NCBI GenBank assembly: GCA_947379895.1
Contig: CANCPA010000005.1
Coordinates: forward strand, 1-60,462
Length of the DNA stretch: 60,462 nucleotides
Origin: Chitinophagaceae bacterium
GTDB lineage: Bacteria; Bacteroidota; Bacteroidia; Chitinophagales; Chitinophagaceae
Reading direction: 5' to 3'
Under the pieces are notes generated by a model, which saw only the letters and a program-made list of their open reading frames with translations, searched no databases and had not been told where the DNA came from. Each line of letters begins with the position of its first letter. Position 1 is the first letter of the stretch. Position numbers and translations under genes: made by a program. This document shows positions 36,990 to 44,547 of this stretch, one piece after another.

Positions 36990-38300
36990 ATGCTTCGTAA
37001 ATATTATATCTTTTCAATAATAATTACTTTTTTCCCTTCTGCCTTTGTATTTGCATGGAGTGCTGCAGGGCACGGAATTGTTGGAGATATAGCCTACAAT
37101 TACCTATCACCACTTACTAAATCGAGGGTTACTTATTTTTTAAAGGGAAGAACCGTACATCAAGCCTGTACATGGATGGACAGCATTAAGAGTATGCCAC
37201 AATATTCGAATCTAACTCCATGTCATTATGTAAACATTAACTTTGGCACAACCTACGATACCACTAGCACTAACAATATTGTGTTTGAATTAAGAAGTGT
37301 ATTAGGCGAATTGTCTAAAATGAATAATCTTGATGAAAATACAATAACTCAATATGTTTTAGAGTTATTTCATTTAGTTGGTGATATACATCAACCTCTT
37401 CACTGTGGCTATGCTACAGATGCAGGTGGAAATAGTACACGAGTTACTTATTTAGGACAAAATACCAATCTTCATAGTGTTTGGGACTATTCATTGGTAC
37501 AGTCCGGCAATATTAGCCTCTCCTCCTGCCTTGCTTCGAATCGATTTACAGCCATGCAAATACAGGCTATTCAACAAGTTGATGTTCTTGCATGGATGAA
37601 TGAATCTAGTAAATTGGTGGAGTCCTGTTATTATTTTGAGAATAACAATATTTTGGATTCAAATTATATTGCCACACGTATACCTATTGTTAAGGAACAA
37701 CTTCTTAAGGCAGGATTGCGCTTAGCATCGGTTTTGGAAATGGTATTTGGTTCTAATTCAAGTTTGCCAGTTATTTTTTTATCCTTCGATGTACAGTCAG
37801 CTAAGAATCAAAATACCTTGTTTTGGGAAATTGCGACAAACCAAAATGTTGTTCAATTCAGTATTGAAAAAAGTAACGATGGTGTCAGTTTCAATAAAAT
37901 TGGCATTGTTGAAAGTTCTTTGTCAGACGATAAGTTGTCTTATTATTTTGTGGATATTCTTGCAACAAACATAGCTTATTACAGGTTAAAAACAGTATTT
38001 ATGGATGGCTCTATACAATACAGTTCCGTTATTATAGGAGGATTTGAGGATGTGCGAAATAGTGCAATTGATATTTTACCGAACCCTGTCAAATCGTCTC
38101 TTACTGTTCGGTTTAATCAATCAAATAGCAAGCTAATTAACATACAATTAATTGGTTTTGATGGTAAAATATATAAAACACAACAGGTTCAATCAAATCC
38201 AGGTAAAATGTCAGTTAATTTAAACCTTGATGGATTGAAAAAGGGAGTATATATAATAATGGTTGAAGGAGTGGGGATGCAAAAGGTTTTGGTGGATTAG
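36990..38300 (+). CDS. Secreted S1/P1-type nuclease with type IX sorting domain
   Basis: 436 aa. A signal peptide cleaved before Trp23 (VFA/WSAAGHGIVG) would expose the N-terminal Trp that ligands zinc in this family. Other zinc ligands are seen in CTWMDSIK, CHYVNI, HLVGDIHQPLHCG and NLHSVWDYS. The enzyme cuts single-stranded DNA or RNA. After about residue 260 comes an Fn-like linker, then a C-terminal sorting domain with ILPNPVKSSLTVRF and KGVYIIMVEGVG, which directs type IX secretion. Scavenging of extracellular nucleic acid is the likely use (inference). Monocistronic. Confidence 0.93.
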   Translation: MLRKYYIFSIIITFFPSAFVFAWSAAGHGIVGDIAYNYLSPLTKSRVTYFLKGRTVHQACTWMDSIKSMPQYSNLTPCHYVNINFGTTYDTTSTNNIVFELRSVLGELSKMNNLDENTITQYVLELFHLVGDIHQPLHCGYATDAGGNSTRVTYLGQNTNLHSVWDYSLVQSGNISLSSCLASNRFTAMQIQAIQQVDVLAWMNESSKLVESCYYFENNNILDSNYIATRIPIVKEQLLKAGLRLASVLEMVFGSNSSLPVIFLSFDVQSAKNQNTLFWEIATNQNVVQFSIEKSNDGVSFNKIGIVESSLSDDKLSYYFVDILATNIAYYRLKTVFMDGSIQYSSVIIGGFEDVRNSAIDILPNPVKSSLTVRFNQSNSKLINIQLIGFDGKIYKTQQVQSNPGKMSVNLNLDGLKKGVYIIMVEGVGMQKVLVD

Positions 38301-38327
38301 CTTTAAAAAAGCATATTAGTACATATT

Positions 38328-38495
38328 TGTTACTACTCAGGAGGTTCTACCACAAGGGCAACGAAGATAAAACAAGGAACACTAGGACTTCATTTAAAAT
38401 ACTTGACAGGCAAATAAATAAACTGTTTACTTTTCCTTGTGTTTTTTTGCTAAAAACCTTGTGACCCTGGTAGTAAAAATACCTGAGTAGTAACA
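38328..38495. mobile_element. MITE-like palindromic element, copy 1
   Basis: 168 bp bounded by perfect 14-bp terminal inverted repeats (TGTTACTACTCAGG / CCTGAGTAGTAACA). The arms continue imperfectly and contain CACAAGG/CCTTGTG, so the whole can fold as a long hairpin. It is non-coding. Related copies occur at 43085 and 44181. The remaining part of this gap (38496-38798) shows nothing else clear; CCTCTTGTG and CTAAGTAGCAA near 38640-38670 look like a decayed right end. Confidence 0.7.
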
Positions 38496-38798
38496 CATGT
38501 TTACCTAAGTCGTTTACTTAAAAGGGTTTCTCAAAGGACACAATTATTTTTAATTATAAATAACGATATTTATAGATTTCAGGCAATCACATTTAGCTTT
38601 TTTTAATTGCAAACCTCGTACTATTTTTTTCTTTGTTTCCTCTTGTGTTAAAATCTTCTAAGTAGCAATTTTTAATTAAAGTCAGTTGATTCTATTTCTA
38701 AATATCTTATTCCCACCTTTCCCAAACTGAACAGAATCACTCGAAGATTTGTTGTTAAATTTTAATTGAGTAGGTTCGCACTCAAAAAAGAAACTTTT

Positions 38799-39584
38799 AT
38801 GAGCAATTCAAATACACATGTTAATCATCCTGAATTCCAGATAATCCCTCTTTCAGAAGGCTCATTTACAATAGATAAGACAAAAATATTTGTTCCTTTT
38901 AATCATGACGAACATGATTTACAGCAGCGTCCTATTGGAAGTTTATTGGTTGAAGTGCAGCCCTTTTGTATTGTTACCCCAAAGGATATCATCTTAATTG
39001 ATACAGGTCTAGGTTTTACTAATAATAAGCAATTGCAGATTCATGCCAATCTATTAGCTAATGGAATTGAACCTAATCAGGTAACACAAGTGCTTATGAG
39101 CCATTTACATAAAGACCATGCAGGAGGTGTTAGTAAGAAAGATAATTTTGGCAATTATCATCTAGCCTTCCCAAATGCTACTTATTTTGTACAAAAGAAG
39201 GAATTTGAGTTTGCCTTAGAAACAGGTTTCCCTGTCTTTATGACCGAAGAGATTGGAGCTCTAGAAGATAGTATACAAGTAGAGTGGTTAGATGGAAATG
39301 GAGTAATTGATAGCATAGAAGATGTTAAGGTTGCCTACCAAATTACGGGTGGCCATAGTCCTTTTCATCAGGTATTTAGTATTGAAGTGGGAGGGCAAAC
39401 TCTTTTTTATGGTGGGGATGATGCCCCTCAACTACAACAAATGAAGAGTAAGTTCGTAGCTAAATATGATTTCGACGGAAAAAAATGTATGGAATTAAGA
39501 CAGCAGTGGTGGCAGGAAGGACAAGAAAACAATTGGACATTCTTGTTTTACCATGATATCAAAGCACCTGTGCATTCGTTTTAG
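38799..39584 (+). CDS. Metallo-beta-lactamase-fold hydrolase
   Basis: 261 aa from the ATG at 38799 (a TTG 33 bp upstream exists but its extra residues look random). The metal motif is SHLHKDHAGG (HxHxDH), with further ligands in GGHSPFHQ, YGGDDAP and FYHDIKAPVH. Family members hydrolyse thioesters, lactones or phosphodiesters; the QQRPIGSLLVEVQPFCIV opening suggests the Zn-hydrolase group near lactonases. Cytosolic. Substrate unknown. Confidence 0.9.
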   Translation: MSNSNTHVNHPEFQIIPLSEGSFTIDKTKIFVPFNHDEHDLQQRPIGSLLVEVQPFCIVTPKDIILIDTGLGFTNNKQLQIHANLLANGIEPNQVTQVLMSHLHKDHAGGVSKKDNFGNYHLAFPNATYFVQKKEFEFALETGFPVFMTEEIGALEDSIQVEWLDGNGVIDSIEDVKVAYQITGGHSPFHQVFSIEVGGQTLFYGGDDAPQLQQMKSKFVAKYDFDGKKCMELRQQWWQEGQENNWTFLFYHDIKAPVHSF

Positions 39585-39671
39585 ATTTCATTTTGCCACA
39601 ATGCGAGAAATGAAGAGGTTCATGTTATATAACTTATAAAATAAAAAGGAAGTCTAATATATTTTTTCAAT

Positions 39672-39760
39672 ACTAAGACTCAAAGACGCTAAGATGCACA
39701 TAGAAAAAAAGAAAAATTAAATTTGACTTAGTGCCTTTGAGTTTTTGAGTCTTAGCGTTG
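39672..39760. repeat. Palindromic intergenic repeat, family B copy 1
   Basis: ACTAAGACTCAAAGACGC (39672 on) faces CTTTGAGTTTTTGAGTCTTAGCGTTG (to 39760), forming an imperfect hairpin. The same kind of sequence occurs at 41346-41444. Similar CACAAAGAC/CTAAG repeats are widespread in Bacteroidota intergenic DNA (my recollection). Non-coding. Confidence 0.65.
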
Positions 39761-39879
39761 GAGAAATAAAAAAGAATACAATTTGTCATAAAGAAAGTTA
39801 TCAAATGAAAAGCAATCTTAATTTCAGAGTATTAGTAAACGCCTTTTTTAAAAGAAGTTATATCTTAAACTAGTAAAAA

Positions 39880-39969
39880 CAAGTGGCACAAGGTTTTCAA
39901 TTAAAACGTATCTATACCAACAATTCAAAACTTAAAATCCTTGTGTTTATTTGTGTTAAGACAAGTGCC
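39880..39969. repeat. Palindromic intergenic repeat, CACAAGG type
   Basis: AAGTGGCACAAGG at 39881 and CCTTGTG...AAGTGCC to 39968 are inverted. The CACAAGG/CCTTGTG core is shared with the MITE-like elements at 38328 and 43085, though the ends differ. Confidence 0.45.
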
Positions 39970-40038
39970 CTAAATTATTATTACAATAAAACTGAGAAAC
40001 TACTATTTTTATACCTGTCAATTTAACAACTAACATAC

Positions 40039-41253
40039 ATGGCTACGAGTAAACCGCTTATCTCTACCTCTTTTAGTTACGAGACTCAAGAAGAAACATT
40101 GGACATCAAACCGCAAGGTGCAAAATTGGAAATTGGTATTCCTAAGGAATTTGCATTTCAGGAAAACCGGATTTCACTTTCTCCCGAAGCAGTAGGTGTA
40201 CTTGTTAATAATGGTCATCATGTGATGGTAGAACATCATGCAGGGCAAGGAAGTCATTATTCAGATAGAGATTATGCAGAGGCGGGTGCTACTATTGTTC
40301 ATGATAAAGCAAAAGTTTATCAGGCACCGATGCTGTTGAAAAGCGCCCCTGTGGTAGAAGAGGATATGGAGTTGTTGCAAATGAATCAAACTATTATTTC
40401 TCCTATACATCATTCTGCCCTCAAACAATGTATTGTAGCGAAGATGATGGAGAAAAAAATCACCGCTCTTAGTTTCGAAAATCTAAAAGATGACAATGGG
40501 AGTTATCCGATTGTGAGGAGTATGAGTGAGATTGCAGGAAGTGCCTTGATGCTGATTGCAGGACAATATCTGAGTAGTTTCAATAAGGGAAAGGGCGTTC
40601 TTTTGGGAAGTATTAGCGGTATTCCTCCTACTAAAGTAGTGATAGTAGGGGCAGGAATAGTTGGGGAAACGGCCACAAGGAATGCACTTGCATTAGGAGC
40701 TTCGGTCAAGGTTTTTGACAATAATATATATCGACTCAAAGAATTACAGAATAATATTCATCAACGGGTATGGACAAGTGTTTTGGAGCCTCGAATACTT
40801 GCCAAACAACTTAAGACTTGTGAGGTTGCAATAGGTGCTTTAAGTAATGAACATGGTCGTGCACCAATCGTTGTTACCGAAGAAATGGTCGCAGCAATGA
40901 GACCGGGAAGTATTATTTTAGATGTTGCGATTGATAGAGGAGGTTGTTTTGAAACAAGTCAATTGACAAGTCATGAGAATCCTACGTTTGTAAAGAATAA
41001 TGTAATTCATTATTGTGTACCAAATATTCCAAGCGGCTTTGCACGTACGGCTAGTCAGGCGATAAGTAATGTATTGATGCCGTTAATCATCACGATGGGA
41101 GATGAGGGTGGAATTGAAGAAATGATTTGGCGCAATGTGAATCTGCGTGAAGGAATTTATCTATTCAAAGGCGCCTTGACAGATCAGTATATCAGTGAAA
41201 AGTTTAACCTTAAATACACCGACTTGCACTTGTTGATGGCTAGTAGACGATAA
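40039..41253 (+). CDS. ald: Alanine dehydrogenase/PNT-family protein
   Basis: 404 aa. After a 30-residue leader, the domain starts EIGIPKEFAFQENRISLSP. The NAD-binding loop is KVVIVGAGIVGETATRNALALGA, split by GIV; PIHHSALKQ holds the substrate-site His and APMLLKSAPV the conserved Lys. C-terminal CVPNIPSGFARTASQAISN is the family signature. It deaminates L-alanine to pyruvate and ammonium with NAD. Length is longer than Bacillus Ald (about 370) because of the leader. The product name is by family; substrate not tested. Confidence 0.9.
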   Translation: MATSKPLISTSFSYETQEETLDIKPQGAKLEIGIPKEFAFQENRISLSPEAVGVLVNNGHHVMVEHHAGQGSHYSDRDYAEAGATIVHDKAKVYQAPMLLKSAPVVEEDMELLQMNQTIISPIHHSALKQCIVAKMMEKKITALSFENLKDDNGSYPIVRSMSEIAGSALMLIAGQYLSSFNKGKGVLLGSISGIPPTKVVIVGAGIVGETATRNALALGASVKVFDNNIYRLKELQNNIHQRVWTSVLEPRILAKQLKTCEVAIGALSNEHGRAPIVVTEEMVAAMRPGSIILDVAIDRGGCFETSQLTSHENPTFVKNNVIHYCVPNIPSGFARTASQAISNVLMPLIITMGDEGGIEEMIWRNVNLREGIYLFKGALTDQYISEKFNLKYTDLHLLMASRR

Positions 41254-41345
41254 TTAAGGGAAAGAGGAGATAGGTAAAAAGTGATAAAGAATTAATTACT
41301 CACCTTCGCATAGATTTAATTGAATATTTTTTTGTCTTTTTTTCT

Positions 41346-41444
41346 TGCCACAAAGACACTAAGTCGCGAAGGCATTAAGTCTTTTAAAGCAATAATTAAG
41401 TAACAAAACTTAATTATTCTTTGAGTATTTGAGTCTTTGTGTTG
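41346..41444. repeat. Palindromic intergenic repeat, family B copy 2
   Basis: TGCCACAAAGACACTAAGTC faces AATACTCAAAGAATAATT in reverse complement, and both sides end in TTAAG, so it folds as an imperfect hairpin about 100 bp long. Same layout as 39672-39760. Non-coding. Confidence 0.6.
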
Positions 41445-41522
41445 AAAAATATATATTAGACTCTTTATCCTTTAATGATTGTAGCGAAAGTTGAGTGAAT
41501 TATGAACTAATTCCCTCTTTTA

Positions 41523-42176
41523 CTAATCCTTCTTTACTTGTTTTTGCACTTCGGCCCATTCGCCATTATATTTCTCAATAAATGCTAATATTTCTTCTCT
41601 TCCCTGATTTTTAGTAGCACTTGTAACAAAGCTTTGAGGTAGAAATTGCCATGTTTCTCGCATAGCATCTAAAAAGGCTTTTACATTTCTTTCTACTGCG
41701 CCGGGCTTTTCCTTATCTGATTTGGTAAAGGCAATTGTGAATGGAATTTCCCACTTTGCCAGTTGTGTCAAAAACTCTAAATCTATTTTCTGAGGACTAT
41801 GTCTACTATCAATCAACACAAATACATTAATGAGATTTTCTCTCTTCCTCAAATAGTTTTCTATCATTTGTTCCCATCTTCTTCGGGTACTTTGAGAGAT
41901 GACGGCATAGCCATAACCTGGCAAATCGACAAGACTCCATTTTGTTCTCGGTCCTTTATTTCCTGAAGTACTTTCGATTGCAAAATGGTTTATTAATTGA
42001 GTTTTTCCTGGAGAAGAAGAGGTTTTTGCAAGACGTTGCTGCTTACAAATTGAGTTGATAAGTGATGATTTACCCACATTACTCCTGCCTATAAAAGCAT
42101 ATTCAGGCTTGTCGGCCGGCGGGCATAAGGCAACATCGGGAGATGAAGTAACGTAAGTAGCTGATATTATTTGCAT
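41523..42176 (-). CDS. engB: Ribosome biogenesis GTPase EngB/YsxC
   Basis: 217 aa. G1 GRSNVGKSSLINSI (about residues 31-44), G2 region SSPGKTQLINHF, G3 DLPGYGYAV, G4 TKSDKE and G5 SATKNQG. This essential GTPase helps build the large ribosomal subunit. Start ATG at 42176 gives the usual N-terminus (ISATYVTSSPDVALCPP) seen in the family. It stands alone between intergenic repeats; C-terminus YNGEWAEVQKQVKKD is slightly long. Confidence 0.95.
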   Translation of the reverse strand: MQIISATYVTSSPDVALCPPADKPEYAFIGRSNVGKSSLINSICKQQRLAKTSSSPGKTQLINHFAIESTSGNKGPRTKWSLVDLPGYGYAVISQSTRRRWEQMIENYLRKRENLINVFVLIDSRHSPQKIDLEFLTQLAKWEIPFTIAFTKSDKEKPGAVERNVKAFLDAMRETWQFLPQSFVTSATKNQGREEILAFIEKYNGEWAEVQKQVKKD

Positions 42177-42383
42177 CGTGTAAAGATACAGGGGAAGATT
42201 GAATGAGAAAAACTATACTTCTCGGAGGATGCAAAAAGTTTTTCGCTTGCAGTATTTAATAATAATCTATAATTATAAACAATTCCCACTAGTAGTTATT
42301 GATTTCATATTGTTTGTATCAATACAAAGCAAGTAAATTATACTATTTGTATAAAATAGACAGCTTTTTCTCAAAGAAAACTT

Positions 42384-42635
42384 TTGATATATCATGGATT
42401 ATACAATCCTTCCGATGGATAGTATAATCCATCCTACGTTTAATATCATCCTTCCGATGGATGATAATAAACATACCAAAGGATACTATAATCCTTCTAT
42501 AGATATATCAATCCTTTGCAGGGATTTTACAATCCTTCGCAAGGATTATAGTAAACTTCAGATGAATAGTATTAAACCTAGGATGGATAATATAAAACGT
42601 ACGAAGGATTATATTATCCATCATTTTTTCAGTAT
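42384..42635. repeat. Array 3: twelve 21-bp palindromic units
   Basis: Unit starts run 42384, 42405, 42426, ... 42615 with an exact 21-bp period and no indels over 12 units. The consensus resembles AATCCTTCGCAAGGATTATAT: a palindrome (AATCCTT, 3 nt, AAGGATT) plus a 4-bp A/T spacer. Units are quite diverged (about 50-70% identical). The period keeps frames open, giving fake proteins on both strands. Between it and 43085 there is nothing else clear. Confidence 0.85.
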
Positions 42636-43084
42636 AAAAAGTAGTAAAATGTCTGTAAATGGGATTGTAGGTTAAACGATGTGTTGCAATATTGCACCTT
42701 ATTTGCAAACAACCACCTGAAATTAAACAAAATTTGGTACGCACCTGTCTTCTCCATTTTCTTCTCTGTCATTTCGTAGAAATCTGCTTTACAAATATTT
42801 GCTTCCATTTAAAAATCAAACTAGCTTCTATTAATCAAAGGGTTATTGCTATAAATAGATTCATGACAATATTTTATCAGATTACTACTTTATGACAGCA
42901 AAGATGGCAGGCGACAGTTACTAGCAAATTGGTAGAGGGATTATACTAATAAAATTTCCAATAATTGACATTTCTTGCAGTTCAAAGTATTAAAAACACT
43001 GCTAAATTTGTTCAAAAATTAATGTCCTATTAGTTAAAAAAATAATTTTTGAAAATATAAATACCTATTTCTTTTCTCTTTTTT

Positions 43085-43243
43085 TGTTACTACCCAGGAT
43101 TTTTTACCACTATGACCACAAAGGTTTGTAAAAAGAAACACAAGGATTTATGGTATTTATAATCTCATTAAACTTTATCAGAAAACTTTGTGCTCCTTGT
43201 TTTGTTCTTAGATTTCTTTGTGATAAAAACTCCTAAATACAAA
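43085..43243. mobile_element. MITE-like palindromic element, copy 2
   Basis: The left end TGTTACTACCCAGG matches copies 1 and 3; the right end (TCCTAAATACAAA) is diverged. The interior has CCACAAAGG facing CTTTGTG and AACACAAGG facing CTCCTTGTTTT, as in copy 1. About 159 bp, non-coding. Confidence 0.6.
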
Positions 43244-43402
43244 CCCTTTTTTTGATTTATCACTACTATTTAGCTTTTATATGTTAAAGTTTGTCCAAAC
43301 ACTCATTTTGTGCAAAGATAGATTTGGTTATTAATTGCTAGGGGTAGCAAAAGCATACTTTACATCCTTAATCCTAGCTCAAGGATTTATAAAAAATTAA
43401 TT

Positions 43403-44077
43403 ATGGGAAAGAAAGCAGTTCCTTTAAAGAATTGGCCAAAGAAAAATGGTCAAAAAATGGCAGGATTCGCAAAGAATACTGTCACGAAAATGGGTTTGAA
43501 TCCAGTTTTCAAAGATGCAGGTACAGTAGTCGGTCATGGTGTTGTAGCTACGACCGTTACAGCTGCAGCAGACGACATGTCTGCAAAGTATTTAAACAGA
43601 TTAAACGGCCCGATAGCAAAAGGGGCGTATGATACATCCATCATTACAATGGAAGCAATATTGCAATCACAATGTGCGTATGTAAGTTTTATCGCAGATG
43701 GAAATAGGGATATAATTTTGAGTTCAGGATTTGAATGTTCCGCTATTACAAATTCAAAGGCAGTCATACCTGAAACACCTAGACCTCCAGTAGTTACTAT
43801 TAATGGTAGTGGCAACATTACTATTGAGAACATGAGTATTGTAGGCGTTGTTTCATTATGTATTGTTGTGTTTTTGGGATTAGTAAGTAAAGTTGTTGTT
43901 TCGAAAAACAGCATCTCATTTCCAGAAGCAGGAAATGTAATTATCATTCCCTATGGAGGTGTTTACGAACACCTTTCTGGATTGACACCCGGTGTTCAAG
44001 TGAGTGTGATGGCACTTGCGCAAAATGCTTCGGGCATGAGTGCATTTAGTGTGTTGGTAAGTAAGTATGTTAGCTAA
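43403..44077 (+). CDS. Hypothetical protein with Fn3-like C-terminus
   Basis: 224 aa. I recognise only a general pattern shared with short Bacteroidota orphans: CAYVSFIADGNRDIILSSGFEC in the middle and GVYEHLSGLTPGVQVSVMAL near the end, reminiscent of a fibronectin type III strand arrangement. No signal peptide. The hydrophobic run SIVGVVSLCIVVFLGLVSKVVV is probably a strand pair, but could be a membrane helix. The start at 43403 follows an A-rich leader. Located between MITE-like copies and followed by a terminator; function unknown. Confidence 0.7.
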   Translation: MGKKAVPLKNWPKKNGQKMAGFAKNTVTKMGLNPVFKDAGTVVGHGVVATTVTAAADDMSAKYLNRLNGPIAKGAYDTSIITMEAILQSQCAYVSFIADGNRDIILSSGFECSAITNSKAVIPETPRPPVVTINGSGNITIENMSIVGVVSLCIVVFLGLVSKVVVSKNSISFPEAGNVIIIPYGGVYEHLSGLTPGVQVSVMALAQNASGMSAFSVLVSKYVS

Positions 44078-44131
44078 GTTTTTGAAATAAAAGTTATGAA
44101 ATTGAAACGGTGAGTTTTAGCCAACAAACTT

Positions 44132-44168
44132 AAAACGCCTCGAAATAGAAATGTTTCGGGGCGTTTTG
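44132..44168 (+). terminator. Terminator hairpin after the Fn3-like ORF
   Basis: AAAACGCCTCGAAA and TTTCGGGGCGTTTT form a stem with one G-T pair and an 8-nt loop. The 3' arm ends in TTTT. Confidence 0.8.
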
Positions 44169-44180
44169 CATCTGATAATT

Positions 44181-44347
44181 TGTTACTACTCAGTAGGATT
44201 AACCACAAGGAAATCAAGGAAAAAATCAAGGGACACACTGTTTTCTAATAAACATAGATAATCCGAGTACCTAAAAACTATAAATCATTGTGTTTTTTTG
44301 TAAAAGACTTTGTGTTTCTAGTTCTAAGACCTCCTAAGTTGTATATA
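44181..44347. mobile_element. MITE-like palindromic element, copy 3
   Basis: The left end TGTTACTACTCAGTAGG is followed by CCACAAGG and CAAGG repeats; the right side (CTTTGTGTTTCTAGTTC...CCTCCTAAGTTG) is its imperfect reverse complement. A second, partial left end (TTATTACTCAGGAG) follows at 44366-44380. A 88-codon open frame (44288-44554) across this DNA is not believed to be a gene. Confidence 0.6.
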
Positions 44348-44450
44348 CTATTTTTCATTCTTAGTTATTACTCAGGAGCTTTTATCAATAAGGTTTTGCT
44401 AATCCTTTTGGCAGAAGTTGACGATTGTCTCGCCACTATCACTAAACCCT

Positions 44451-44458
44451 TACATTTG
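44451..44458 (+). promoter_or_regulatory. -7 box of the secA promoter
   Basis: TACATTTG is an exact TAnnTTTG match, with TTG at 44425 as possible upstream element. The predicted leader is about 85 nt before the secA ATG. Confidence 0.5.
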
Positions 44459-44547
44459 CGACTCAAAAAAATGACAAATTGGCGAAAAATGGTTTTGGCA
44501 CTTAATATGAAAACCTGTCGTCATTCAAGAAACAATATAATTAGAGT

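Noticed and set aside
42394-42675. 93-codon frame with a heptad-like pattern
   Set aside because: It is array 3 read in frame (21 bp equals 7 codons). The minus strand is open too, so this is a by-product of the period.
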